The notes below the pieces were generated by a model that was not told where the DNA came from, searched no databases, and worked only from the letters and a program-made list of their open reading frames with translations. From positions 1 to 64,000 of the forward strand of contig CAJXPX010000007.1 in assembly GCA_913058335.1 (NCBI GenBank): DNA of 64,000 bases, read 5' to 3'. Shown one piece after another: positions 26,483 through 35,674 of the stretch (position 1 is the first letter of the stretch; the number at the start of each line of letters is the position of its first letter). The position numbers and the translations under genes are program-made. This stretch comes from an uncultured Hyphomonadaceae bacterium (lineage in GTDB: Bacteria > Pseudomonadota > Alphaproteobacteria > Caulobacterales > Maricaulaceae).

Positions 26483-29044
26483 TTAAAACCTTGTGCGGGT
26501 TGTGAACTGGAATGACTTACGGTCATCGTAGTCAAATTGTCGAAGCGGTTTGGTAAAGTCGAACCGGATCGGACCGAACGGACTTTCCCAGAAAATAGAC
26601 GCGCCAAGCATGGCACGAATTGAGAGGTCATCAATGCTACGTTGGCAGGTAACAAATGTTGCATCATTTCCATCATCCGTAACAGCACCGCAGGCATCTC
26701 CGACTTCTACGCCGGGCGTGTTACTGGCAGAAACAAAATCGGATTTGAAATTGTCATCCAGAAGACCCACCGTCCCGGCCTCTACGAATAGACTACCGAG
26801 CAAATTAGGCACGCCAACCGGAAAACTCACCTCGGCAGCAGCTAGGCCAAAAGCGTTCCCGCCCAAGGCATTGAGGCGTCGTGTGACTTGCCCAGTTTCG
26901 CCGTCAACTTGCACCAAACGCGGGCCGATACCGGCATTGTCATAGCCGCGGAAGTCAAAGTTACCTTTAAAGTAACGGTCGTTAATTGTGACGTCTTCGC
27001 CGCCCCAGCCGCGGATATAACCGCCCGCCAGTGTCGCGCTAGCAATCACATTTTTGTAAAGTCCTTTATAGGCATTGGCCCGGATATCTGTACGAAGATA
27101 TTGCACATCCCCGCCGACACCTGCGATGTCTTGACTGAAGTTTACATCAAAGCCTCCGGTCGGCGTAATCGGATCATTCCGGCGGTCCCAAGAAAACGTG
27201 TACCCGACAATGGAAGAAATACGTCCACCGGACTGTTCACATAAGGAGAGCAGCTGCAAATCCTGAGGCCGCACGCCACCTGTTTCTGTAGAGGCATTTA
27301 AGGCCGCACACTGATTTTGTTGTGGGAATTCAATATCTTCCTGACGGAGGGAGTAACGCGTCGATAACGATGTGTATTCCGTCAGAGGAAAGGCGAGAGA
27401 GAGCTGTCCACCCGTTCTGGATTGACGGAAGCCGGCCTCCTCAAGGAAGTCGATTGTGACGTCAAATAACTGCACACCTGCGGCTAGATTTCGACCCAAA
27501 AAGCGAGGTTCCGTGAACCGGGCATCTATTTCGCGGCGGTTGGAGGAAGCTCGTATAACGAAGCGCAATAATTGCCCCCGCCCGCGTAGGTTACGCTGCG
27601 TAATGGACATATCGACAAGAAATGCGTCGGCTGAGGAGAAGCCAGCCGAAAAACTTAATTCCCCTGTCGGCTGCTCTTTTACTTTCACCTCAACAACGGC
27701 GCGGTCAGGCGAGCTGCCTTGTGTCTCCGTAATCTCGACGTCTTCAAAAAAGCGCAAAGCGCGGACGCGGTTGCGGGACCGATCTAGCAAAATTCTATTA
27801 AAGGCGTCGCCTTCAACCAGTTCCATTTCCCGGCGAATAACGTAATCCAAGGTCGTCGTATTACCCACAATATCAATGCGTTCGATATAAACGCGGGGGC
27901 CTTCGACAACATTAAAGACCAAATCCACGGTCTTACTGTCACGGTTGCGGCGAATATCAGGCTGAATATCTACGAAAGCATATCCGCTCGTTCCGGCGGC
28001 AAAGTTTAGTGTATCAATCGCGGTCTCAACTTGGCTGGCATTGTAAATCTCACCCTTCTTGATACGCAACAAAAGCTGTAAAAATGTCGGGTCCAACTCA
28101 TCCAGTTGCGTCTCGACTGAAACATCTCCCCACCGATATTCCTCGCCCTCATCCACCGTGAAGGTAATATAGAAATCTTCTTGATCAGGGGTCAGCTCAG
28201 CAACGGCGGACACAACCCTGAAGTCGGCAAAGCCGCGATTCGTGTAATATGTTCTCAGCTGTTCCCGGTCATATTCCAGACGGCCCGGGTCATAATTGTC
28301 GTTTGAGCTGAAGAATTTATACCAGCGTGATTCGGCTGTTACAATTTCTTTGCGAAGCTCCCGATCTGCATATTCTGCGTTACCAATGAAATTGATCCGC
28401 TTTACCCCTGTCACGGGGCCTTCAGTAATTTCAAAAATCAAATCAACACGGTTCTGGGGTTGCTGAACCACTTTTGGGGAGACGGTAGCAGCAAAGCGAC
28501 CGGACTGACGATACAGTTCGATAATACGCTGGACATCTTCCTGTATGTTAGAACGTGTAAAAATCGAACGCGGTTCAGCCTCGATCTCATCTGTGATTTT
28601 ATCGGTTTTTAAGGACTTATTTCCTTCGAAAATAACTCGGTTGATAATTGGGTTTTCAATCACTTGAATCAGAACATTCCCGTCACGTGGGTCAATCGCC
28701 ACATCTGCAAAAAGGCCTGTCGCATAGAGAGTTTTCAGCGAGGTATCAATTCGTGATTCGCTATAGGGATCGCCCGGCGCAAACAAAAGATAGGAAGCAA
28801 CCGTATTCGCTTCGACCCGCTGATTTCCTGAAACCTGGATTGACTTGATAACTGTAGGCGCTTGAACGGCTTCCGGCGCTGGGGCGTCGGTTTGAGGAAT
28901 TGGCGTCTGGGCTTCTTGTGCATTGGCCGAGATGCCAAATAGCAACACGAAAGCACATAGAACAGCCTGAAGCCCTCTGAAAAATAGAACAGAGTTAAAA
29001 TCTGTTTGGCGATGTCTCGCAAGTGAAAGCATGAACACGTCCAT
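26483..29044 (-). CDS. bamA: Outer-membrane protein assembly factor BamA
   Basis: An 853-residue Omp85 protein. It has an unusually long N-terminal segment before the signal helix (about 26-42, ending ANA-Q), a Pro/Ala-rich stretch, five POTRA domains (about 62-435, starting VIKSIQVSGNQRVEANTV) and a 16-strand barrel ending in Phe (TRTRF). Barrel landmarks include the lid-loop motif YFKGNFDFRGYDNAGIGPR (VRGF/Y type). ATG 29044 abuts the rseP stop; a second Met four codons on (29032) is possible. It inserts beta-barrel proteins into the outer membrane. Confidence 0.97.
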   Translation of the reverse strand: MDVFMLSLARHRQTDFNSVLFFRGLQAVLCAFVLLFGISANAQEAQTPIPQTDAPAPEAVQAPTVIKSIQVSGNQRVEANTVASYLLFAPGDPYSESRIDTSLKTLYATGLFADVAIDPRDGNVLIQVIENPIINRVIFEGNKSLKTDKITDEIEAEPRSIFTRSNIQEDVQRIIELYRQSGRFAATVSPKVVQQPQNRVDLIFEITEGPVTGVKRINFIGNAEYADRELRKEIVTAESRWYKFFSSNDNYDPGRLEYDREQLRTYYTNRGFADFRVVSAVAELTPDQEDFYITFTVDEGEEYRWGDVSVETQLDELDPTFLQLLLRIKKGEIYNASQVETAIDTLNFAAGTSGYAFVDIQPDIRRNRDSKTVDLVFNVVEGPRVYIERIDIVGNTTTLDYVIRREMELVEGDAFNRILLDRSRNRVRALRFFEDVEITETQGSSPDRAVVEVKVKEQPTGELSFSAGFSSADAFLVDMSITQRNLRGRGQLLRFVIRASSNRREIDARFTEPRFLGRNLAAGVQLFDVTIDFLEEAGFRQSRTGGQLSLAFPLTEYTSLSTRYSLRQEDIEFPQQNQCAALNASTETGGVRPQDLQLLSLCEQSGGRISSIVGYTFSWDRRNDPITPTGGFDVNFSQDIAGVGGDVQYLRTDIRANAYKGLYKNVIASATLAGGYIRGWGGEDVTINDRYFKGNFDFRGYDNAGIGPRLVQVDGETGQVTRRLNALGGNAFGLAAAEVSFPVGVPNLLGSLFVEAGTVGLLDDNFKSDFVSASNTPGVEVGDACGAVTDDGNDATFVTCQRSIDDLSIRAMLGASIFWESPFGPIRFDFTKPLRQFDYDDRKSFQFTTRTRF

Positions 29045-30241
29045 TTAGGAAAAGAAACTACTGACGTAGCCGATATCGTTGATCGTAAGGATGACGAAGA
29101 GTGTAAGCAAAACTGCAAAGCCTATCCGGAACCCGTACTCCTGTTTTTTTTGACTAAGCGGACGACCCGCTACGGCTTCATAAGCGTAGTAAACCAAATG
29201 TCCACCGTCGAGCACGGGAATAGGCATTAAATTTGCTACACCCAGTCCGATTGAAATAGCTGCCGCTAGCTGCACCATACGTAGAAGAAGGTCCTCCATA
29301 CGTTGCCCAAAGGGCTTGTCTGCTTTTGCGGCGTCGACAGCAGACTTCCCTGTGATTGTCGCGATTTTAACGACACTACCCAATTGGCGGCCGTCTTCTT
29401 TACCTTGAAAAATCCGTCCCACATAGGTGCCGGTCATGGATAAGGTTTCCCCGACTTTAGACACTCCGAACCCAAGGGATTCAAAAAGACCGTATTCAAG
29501 ATGAATAAGATCGGCCTCATTACTATTTATGAAAACCCCGATTTTGCCCGATGAAGACTTTCCTCCGACAAAATCCCGCTCTTCCACACGTTTTGGTGCA
29601 AGATTTATTTGAATAACCTCGCGGCCTCGCTGGATTTCAGCCTCTATATCCGTCTCGCTGCGGAGGGTGACGTAGCGGGAGAGCTTCGAGAAGGTTGAGA
29701 CGTCTTGGCCGTCCATGGTGAGAATTTTATCGCCCGCCTGAATTCCCGCCTGCTCTGCCGCGCTTCCCTCTTGAACGCTTCCAACCAAAGAGGCGCGATC
29801 ATAGCTCCCATAGGTAAATCCAATTCCGGCAAAAATAATTGCCGCCAGCAGGAAATTCGCCATAGGACCGGCGAGAACCACCAAGGCACGTTGCCAAACG
29901 GGACGAAAATGAAAGATGTTCTCAATGCCGGGCCCGCCTTCACGTTCGGCTTTTGCTTTCATAGCGGCTAACGCTTCTGCGTCTGGATTGCTGGCGCCAG
30001 AGGCGTCTCCGGCAAATTTGACATATCCGCCCAATGGAATGCGGGCAATCATCCACTCAGTTCCGCTTTTGGCTTTCCATTTCGCGATCGGCCTTCCGAA
30101 CCCGATGGAGAACCGATCTACGGCAATTCCAAAAAAGCGGCCCACGCTGTAATGTCCCAACTCGTGAAAAAAGACGAGAAATGACAGAACAAGAATAAAA
30201 CTGCTCAAGAAAATGGCGATATCAATCAAGCTTGAAAGCAT
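29045..30241 (-). CDS. rseP: Site-2 zinc metalloprotease RseP
   Basis: A 398-residue inner-membrane intramembrane protease. The zinc motif HELGH is at 26-30 in the first helix, a PDZ domain at about 120-190 (VQEGSAAEQAGIQAGDKIL), and the second active-site motif MPIPVLDGGHL near residue 340. It cleaves anti-sigma factors and cleared signal peptides. ATG 30241 is used; the frame is open to a TTG at 30286 but the added residues are not family-like. Only one PDZ region is evident. Confidence 0.96.
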   Translation of the reverse strand: MLSSLIDIAIFLSSFILVLSFLVFFHELGHYSVGRFFGIAVDRFSIGFGRPIAKWKAKSGTEWMIARIPLGGYVKFAGDASGASNPDAEALAAMKAKAEREGGPGIENIFHFRPVWQRALVVLAGPMANFLLAAIIFAGIGFTYGSYDRASLVGSVQEGSAAEQAGIQAGDKILTMDGQDVSTFSKLSRYVTLRSETDIEAEIQRGREVIQINLAPKRVEERDFVGGKSSSGKIGVFINSNEADLIHLEYGLFESLGFGVSKVGETLSMTGTYVGRIFQGKEDGRQLGSVVKIATITGKSAVDAAKADKPFGQRMEDLLLRMVQLAAAISIGLGVANLMPIPVLDGGHLVYYAYEAVAGRPLSQKKQEYGFRIGFAVLLTLFVILTINDIGYVSSFFS

Positions 30242-30333
30242 GACGGCCCATTTGTCCCCTTTAAAACTTGTCGAACATAACCTCAATCATGTCGAACGCT
30301 TACCCTGACGGAGGGTTTGCCTGTTTTTTCGGG

Positions 30334-31506
30334 TTATAACAAGTTTACAATCTGCTCATGTGCAGTGCGGCGGGCCTCAGCATCGGAAGCAAGAATTTCG
30401 TCAATAGAGGTTGCGGGTTGAGAAAAATCTGCATTGCGGCTTAACTGGTTCAGTGTCCGCTCGACCATTTGAGAAATATCCAGAAATCCTATTTTTTCAG
30501 CCAGGAAGGCTTCGACAGCAATTTCATTTGCAGCATTAAGCGTATTGGGCGCTTTCCCCCCTGTTTCCAACGCTTCCCGGGCCAGTCTAAGTGCCGGAAA
30601 GGTTTCTAAATCCGGCTCGAAAAAGGTCAGTCCACTAATTTTGGTGAAATCCAGTCTTTCAACCGGAGCCGATATCCTAGCGGGCCATCCCATAGCGTAA
30701 GCAATCGGCGTCCGCATATCGGGCGACCCCATCTGGGCCAATACAGAGCCATCAATATATTCGACCATGGAATGAATGATAGATTGAGGGTGGACGGTCA
30801 CGTCAATTTCAGCCGAGGGTCGGTTAAAAAGATAGCTCGCCTCAATCAATTCTAGTCCCTTATTCATCAAACTCGCCGAATCAATACTGATTTTTGCGCC
30901 CATATCCCATACCGGATGAGCCAGAGCATCCTGACAGGAAACAGATTTTAGCGCGTCCCGGCTTAATGTGCGAAACGGGCCGCCACTGGCCGTTAAAATC
31001 AGGCGACGAATTCCCTTTACGTCTTTCTCTAATACCTGAAAGATCGCATTATGTTCGCTGTCTACAGGCAATAGTGTAGCCCCGTGTTTTTTCACTTCCG
31101 CCATAAAATGATCGCCGGCGCATACAAGGCATTCCTTATTTGCCAGGCCGACATGACGCCCTTGCCTGACGGCGGCGAGTGTAGGTTCTAAGCCGGCGGC
31201 GCCCATAATGGCCGCCATGGTAAAATCCGTTTGCAAAGAGGCTGCCTCGACTAAGGCGTCGCGCCCCAAGCCGATCTTTACGTTTGTCCCTGACAAGGCC
31301 GATTTCAGAATGTGCCCCTGACTTTCATCCGCCAAAGCCACGAACTCAGCATTGAACTTAATAGCTTGGTCAGCCAGTTTTCGGGCCGAACGGCACGCAG
31401 TCAAAGCGACAATTTTATAGGTTTCCGGCTCTGCCCGGGCCACAATATCAAGTGTATTTTCCCCGATAGATCCTGTGGATCCCAGAACCGTTAATCGTTT
31501 CGTCAT
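30334..31506 (-). CDS. dxr: 1-deoxy-D-xylulose 5-phosphate reductoisomerase
   Basis: A 390-residue NADPH enzyme that makes methylerythritol 4-phosphate, the committed step of the bacterial isoprenoid pathway. Cofactor motif GSTGSIG at 9-15; metal/substrate segments LLPVDSEHNAIFQ, LTASGGPFRT, MGAKISIDSASLMNKGLELIEASYLF and HPQSIIHSMVEYIDGS. ATG 31506 gives the normal N-terminus MTKRLTVLG; an upstream extension lies in cdsA. It provides precursors for UppS two genes upstream. Confidence 0.97.
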   Translation of the reverse strand: MTKRLTVLGSTGSIGENTLDIVARAEPETYKIVALTACRSARKLADQAIKFNAEFVALADESQGHILKSALSGTNVKIGLGRDALVEAASLQTDFTMAAIMGAAGLEPTLAAVRQGRHVGLANKECLVCAGDHFMAEVKKHGATLLPVDSEHNAIFQVLEKDVKGIRRLILTASGGPFRTLSRDALKSVSCQDALAHPVWDMGAKISIDSASLMNKGLELIEASYLFNRPSAEIDVTVHPQSIIHSMVEYIDGSVLAQMGSPDMRTPIAYAMGWPARISAPVERLDFTKISGLTFFEPDLETFPALRLAREALETGGKAPNTLNAANEIAVEAFLAEKIGFLDISQMVERTLNQLSRNADFSQPATSIDEILASDAEARRTAHEQIVNLL

Positions 31507-31510
31507 GGAT

Positions 31511-32350
31511 CTAAATCGGCCAGAGAGAAGGGAAAACGAGAATGATAAGTCCGAACCCAACACTTGCGGCCATCAGACTGTCTAGCCGGTCCAGAAGACC
31601 GCCATGTCCTGGCAATAGCTCGCCTGTATCCTTTACCTGCAGGCGCCGTTTTAGACCGCTTTCAAACAGGTCTCCCCCGACAGAAAGGAGCACGACGGGT
31701 ACCGCCATAAACAAACCTAAAAGAAGCCCGCCTTCTATAACCAAGGTGACAAACGCGCCGACGAAAATTGCGAGTACGAGCCCGCTAAAAAAACCCGACC
31801 ATGTCTTATTTGGAGAGAGCTTGGGAGAAAGCTTTGGCCCCTTGAAATAACTTCCCCCGAAATAGGCTCCGACATCCGCAGCGACAACGACAGCAATGAT
31901 GAAAAAGAGCGTTTTGAAACCGCTCGTATGAAATCCGACCGCATTCCCGCGAAGACCAATAATCGTCAGACAAGGAATGAGAATATATAGAAGCCCCAAC
32001 CCGGCCCATTTCCATCCATCGCTACGGCGCATTCGTTCCGCTGCGCATAGCCAAGCCGTCACGATTGAGGCAATTCCCGCATAGATCCAAAGGCCCTGAA
32101 CCGCGTAGATACAGCCTACGAGAACACCGAGAACAGGAATTATATAGGAAAGACGAGTGGCTGTTTGGTCCGACATTCGAACCCATTCATAGCTGATGCG
32201 GATCGTAAATAGCGCCGCGAGCGCCGCCCACAGCCATCCACCAAAATAGAACGGCGCCATACAAATAAGAGCAAGTGCCACAGCAGAGGTGACGCGAATT
32301 CCGAGGTTTTTCCAGGTCTTTTTAGTCTCAGGCAGAATAGACGGGCTCAT
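31511..32350 (-). CDS. cdsA: Phosphatidate cytidylyltransferase
   Basis: A 279-residue polytopic membrane enzyme forming CDP-diacylglycerol, the branch point of phospholipid synthesis. The family signature is near the C-terminus: GGDLFESGLKRRLQVKDTG then LLPGHGGLLDRLDS. About eight hydrophobic helices precede and include it. It lies between uppS and dxr as in most alphaproteobacteria, 4 bases from dxr. Confidence 0.96.
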   Translation of the reverse strand: MSPSILPETKKTWKNLGIRVTSAVALALICMAPFYFGGWLWAALAALFTIRISYEWVRMSDQTATRLSYIIPVLGVLVGCIYAVQGLWIYAGIASIVTAWLCAAERMRRSDGWKWAGLGLLYILIPCLTIIGLRGNAVGFHTSGFKTLFFIIAVVVAADVGAYFGGSYFKGPKLSPKLSPNKTWSGFFSGLVLAIFVGAFVTLVIEGGLLLGLFMAVPVVLLSVGGDLFESGLKRRLQVKDTGELLPGHGGLLDRLDSLMAASVGFGLIILVFPSLWPI

Positions 32351-32367
32351 GACAACAGGCTCATAGA

Positions 32368-33096
32368 TCAGGCCACTTCCGACGCTGAGAGATTACCAAA
32401 ACGGCGATCCCGGCGCTGAAACTCGCGGATGCAGTCTTCCAGATCGGCTTTGGTGAAATCTGGCCAAAGGACATCGGTGAAAACAAATTCCGCATAAGCC
32501 GCCTGCCAGAGCAGAAAGTTACTTATCCGTTTTTCCCCGCTTGTGCGGATAACGAGATCCGGGTCAGCTATCCCTGCCGTATCGAGAAACGACTCCAACA
32601 CTTCAGAAGTCAAAGTGTCTTCGGTATAGCCTGCCGCCATAGCATGTCTGGTGGCGCGAACTAATTCATCTCGTCCGCCATAGTTAAAAGCGATATTGAG
32701 CTCAAAGCTCGTATTATCTTCTGTGGTGGACTGTACTTCGTTAATTAGCGCCAAAAGGTCAGGCTTTAATCCCTCCCGCGACCCCAAAATGCGAATTTTC
32801 ACGCCGCGCTCATTCAGGGTTTTCAGGTCCTGCTCGACATATTCTCGTAGCAGATTAAAAAGCGCCGCTATTTCTGCCTTGGGACGAGACCAGTTTTCTG
32901 TCGAAAAACTATAAAGGGTCAAGCACTTCACCCCGATTTCCGACGCGCCTTCAACAATACGTCGAACGGTTTTAACACCGGCCTGATGCCCAAACACGCG
33001 GGGACGATGACGGGCCTGCGCCCATCGTCCGTTTCCGTCCATGATAATCGCTATATGGGCCGGAAAGGTGTCGGGATATGTCGACGATAGCCCCAA
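32368..33096 (-). CDS. uppS: Undecaprenyl diphosphate synthase
   Basis: A 242-residue cis-prenyltransferase making the C55 carrier for peptidoglycan and LPS. Motifs: HIAIIMDGNGRWAQ with catalytic Asp20, GHQAGVKTVRRI, LTLYSFSTENWSRP, FNYGGRDELV and DLVIRTSGEKRISNFLLWQ. The start is a TTG at 33096, two bases after the frr stop, with AGG seven bases upstream; no ATG is available before the catalytic Asp. Confidence 0.96.
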   Translation of the reverse strand: MGLSSTYPDTFPAHIAIIMDGNGRWAQARHRPRVFGHQAGVKTVRRIVEGASEIGVKCLTLYSFSTENWSRPKAEIAALFNLLREYVEQDLKTLNERGVKIRILGSREGLKPDLLALINEVQSTTEDNTSFELNIAFNYGGRDELVRATRHAMAAGYTEDTLTSEVLESFLDTAGIADPDLVIRTSGEKRISNFLLWQAAYAEFVFTDVLWPDFTKADLEDCIREFQRRDRRFGNLSASEVA

Positions 33097-33098
33097 AT

Positions 33099-33656
33099 CT
33101 AGACCTGCATGATCTCTTTGGTTTTATGTTCCAGCGCACTGTCAATCTGGCCGATTACAGTGTCTGTTGCTTTTTGCACGTCACTGGAATGGGCCTTCTG
33201 CTCATCCTCGGAAATTTCTGAGCTTTTCTCGAGCTTCTTAAGCGTGTCCATAGCATCACGCCTTACATTCCGAACGGCAATTTTTGCATTTTCAGAATAG
33301 GTTCCCGCCACTTTGGCCAAATCTCGTCGACGTTCTTCTGTCAAAGGCGGCATGGGAATCCGAAGGGTTTGACCATCAGTAATAGGGTTAAGTCCTAACG
33401 TGCTCTGGCGCAGCGCTTTTTCAACGGCGGCGACCATGGTCTTATCCCAGACACTGACCATCAACATACGGGCTTCCGGTACGCTGACAGACCCGACCTG
33501 ATTGAGCGGGACTTCCGAGCCATAAGCATTAACGTGAATACCGTCTAGGAGTCCGGCATTGGCCCGGCCTGTTCTCAAACCTCCAAATTCACTTCTTAAA
33601 GACGCAAGCGCCCCGTCCATTCTTTTGCGGTAATCCGCCATTTTAAATTCAGCCAT
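33099..33656 (-). CDS. frr: Ribosome recycling factor
   Basis: A 185-residue factor that with EF-G splits post-termination ribosomes. The family run [40 protein letters not shown] and the C-terminal [21 protein letters not shown] helices are clear. Normal length. It follows pyrH after 58 bases in the conserved tsf-pyrH-frr order. Confidence 0.97.
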   Translation of the reverse strand: MAEFKMADYRKRMDGALASLRSEFGGLRTGRANAGLLDGIHVNAYGSEVPLNQVGSVSVPEARMLMVSVWDKTMVAAVEKALRQSTLGLNPITDGQTLRIPMPPLTEERRRDLAKVAGTYSENAKIAVRNVRRDAMDTLKKLEKSSEISEDEQKAHSSDVQKATDTVIGQIDSALEHKTKEIMQV

Positions 33657-33714
33657 CTGGTGTCTCCAAATTCTATTTCATCTAACCCATTCCCCGGGCT
33701 AAATTAAGCCCGGA

Positions 33715-34431
33715 TCACGTTCGTATTGTGGTGCAGGTTCCCTTGCCTGACATGACTTTGTCAAATCCGCCCTGTTGATGCAATGAAAACACGATAATCG
33801 GGATGTCATTCTCTCTCATTAACGTTACCGCCGCCGCGTCCATCACCTTTAAATCATCTGTGAGGACTTTTTGATAGGTGAGCGTATCATAGCGTTTGGC
33901 GTCAGGATTAAGTTTAGGATCACTATCATAGACGCCGTCCACTTGCGTACCCTTTAAGAGAGCCCCGCACCGCATTTCCGCCGCTCGGAGAGCCGCGGCG
34001 GTATCGGTTGTGAAATAAGGATTACCAGTTCCGGCCGCAAATATTACGACGCGACCCTTTTCCATGTGGCGAACGGCGCGGCGGCGAATATAAGGCTCGC
34101 AGACGGTTTGCATGGGAATAGCGGATAGCACGCGCGTATCCACACCTTGTTGTTCCAACGCGCTTTGCATCGCCAAAGAGTTCATCACCGTCGCCAACAT
34201 ACCCATATAGTCGGCCGTAGAGCGTTCAATTCCGCCCGCCGCTGCACTCAGTCCACGAAAGATATTTCCGGCGCCGATAACGAGAGCGATTTGAAGACCT
34301 TGAGCATGGGCCTCTGCAACCTCTTTGGCGATCCTCGCCGTCATCTTAGTATCAATTCCGTAGTCTTGTTCGCCCATCAAGGCTTCACCGGAAAGCTTTA
34401 AAAGAACGCGATTATAATTATATTTCGTCAT
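33715..34431 (-). CDS. pyrH: Uridylate kinase
   Basis: A 238-residue UMP kinase of the amino-acid-kinase fold (not related to eukaryotic UMP kinases). Segments: [67 protein letters not shown] and [15 protein letters not shown]. It forms UDP for RNA, sugar nucleotides and CTP. A terminator lies 131 bases upstream of its start, between it and tsf, so it probably also has its own promoter. Confidence 0.97.
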   Translation of the reverse strand: MTKYNYNRVLLKLSGEALMGEQDYGIDTKMTARIAKEVAEAHAQGLQIALVIGAGNIFRGLSAAAGGIERSTADYMGMLATVMNSLAMQSALEQQGVDTRVLSAIPMQTVCEPYIRRRAVRHMEKGRVVIFAAGTGNPYFTTDTAAALRAAEMRCGALLKGTQVDGVYDSDPKLNPDAKRYDTLTYQKVLTDDLKVMDAAAVTLMRENDIPIIVFSLHQQGGFDKVMSGKGTCTTIRT

Positions 34432-34561
34432 GGCCTGCCTGTCATGCCCAAGTCGGAAGGAGACTCGGTTTTCAAGCGTTATAACGGTTGAGACGCGTGA
34501 TGCCAGTGATGTTTATCCGTTTTGGTCCAAGAGTGTCAGGCGCATAAGGAATATCCGGCAA

Positions 34562-34591
34562 ATAAAAAACCGCGCCTCAAACGAGACGCGG
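34562..34591 (-). terminator. Rho-independent terminator after tsf
   Basis: On the minus strand CCGCGTCTC, loop GTTT, GAGGCGCGG (nine pairs, one G-T) is followed by TTTTTTATTT. It lies in the 209-base gap between tsf and pyrH, so rpsB-tsf is a separate or partly separate transcript. Confidence 0.85.
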
Positions 34592-34640
34592 CTTTCTAAT
34601 TTTTCATCCAAGCCCTTCGGATTGGAAGTTTATACAAATA

Positions 34641-35564
34641 CTAACCGCCTTTTACGGCCGCGGCGACTTCTGCAGCGAAGTCTTCTTCTTTCTTTTCGAT
34701 ACCATCGCCGACGCCCATACGGACATAACCGGTCATTTTAATATCTGAACCAAGGGCTTTAGATTCATCGGCAATGACTTGCTCGATAGAACGCTCACCG
34801 TCCATGACAAAAATTTGTGTCATGAGAACAGACTCCTTGAAGAATTTGACCATGCGGCCTTCAACCATCTTATCAACAATGGATTCCGGCTTGCCGGATT
34901 CCAAAGCTTCAGCCTTAAGCATTTCGCGCTCTTTGGCCACGAGGTCTTGATCCAAATCATCAACAGTCAAAGCCAGCGGGTTCGTCGCGGCGATATGCAT
35001 AGCAATTTTCTTGCCGAGATCTTCGAGCTTCGCTTCGTCAGCAGCCGATTCAAGCGCAACCAAAACACCGATTTTACCCATGCCTTCTGTTGCGGCGTTG
35101 TGGATATACCCCGCCACGGCGCCTTCTGAAACCGTCAGGCGCGCCATGCGGCGTAAAGACATATTTTCGCCGATCTTACCGACAAGGGTTGTCAAATGGT
35201 CTTTGACGCTCTCGCCAGAGCCCGTTTTCGCATTTGCCAACTCTTCAGTACTGTCCACTGTGACCGCCAATCCGGCAATTTCAGAAACGGCTGTTTGGAA
35301 GGCTTCATTGCGGGCAACGAAGTCTGTTTCAGAGTTAACTTCGACAACGGCTCCGGTCTGAGGCGCAAGCGCAACAGCCACGAGGCCTTCGGCGGCAATA
35401 CGGCCAGCTTTTTTGTCAGCTTTGGCAATGCCTTTTGTGCGCAACCAATCCGCCGCCGCTTCGAGGTCGCCATTGGTTTCGTTCAATGCTTTTTTACAAT
35501 CCATCATACCGGCGGATGTTTGATCACGCAGGCTTTTCACCATTGCGGCTGTAATCTGTGCCAT
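34641..35564 (-). CDS. tsf: Elongation factor Ts
   Basis: A 307-residue nucleotide exchange factor for EF-Tu. The N-terminal UBA-like helix set (VKSLRDQTSAGMMDCKKALNETNGDLEAAADWLR), the EF-Tu-contacting SETDFVARNEAF, MSLRRMARL and MHIAATNPLAL all match the family. It lies 110 bases downstream of rpsB, behind two hairpins, and is followed by a strong terminator. Confidence 0.98.
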   Translation of the reverse strand: MAQITAAMVKSLRDQTSAGMMDCKKALNETNGDLEAAADWLRTKGIAKADKKAGRIAAEGLVAVALAPQTGAVVEVNSETDFVARNEAFQTAVSEIAGLAVTVDSTEELANAKTGSGESVKDHLTTLVGKIGENMSLRRMARLTVSEGAVAGYIHNAATEGMGKIGVLVALESAADEAKLEDLGKKIAMHIAATNPLALTVDDLDQDLVAKEREMLKAEALESGKPESIVDKMVEGRMVKFFKESVLMTQIFVMDGERSIEQVIADESKALGSDIKMTGYVRMGVGDGIEKKEEDFAAEVAAAVKGG

Positions 35565-35602
35565 GGGAGGTCTCCTTATGGGTCAATCATTAAATAAGTT
35601 CG

Positions 35603-35655
35603 GCCCCTATTTGGGGCGCGAAAAGAAAAATGGAAGGGGCGGAGATTCCGCCCCT
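35603..35655 (-). terminator. Two hairpins between rpsB and tsf
   Basis: AGGGGCGGA (35635-35643) and TCCGCCCCT (35647-35655) are a perfect 9-bp stem with a 3-base loop; on the minus strand it is followed by the T-rich TCCATTTTTCTTTT, as in a leaky terminator. A second stem, GCCCC/GGGGC (35603-35607 with 35613-35617), lies nearer tsf. They probably set the rpsB:tsf ratio or protect the rpsB mRNA end. Confidence 0.6.
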
Positions 35656-35674
35656 ATATTCTTAGAGGCTAAGT

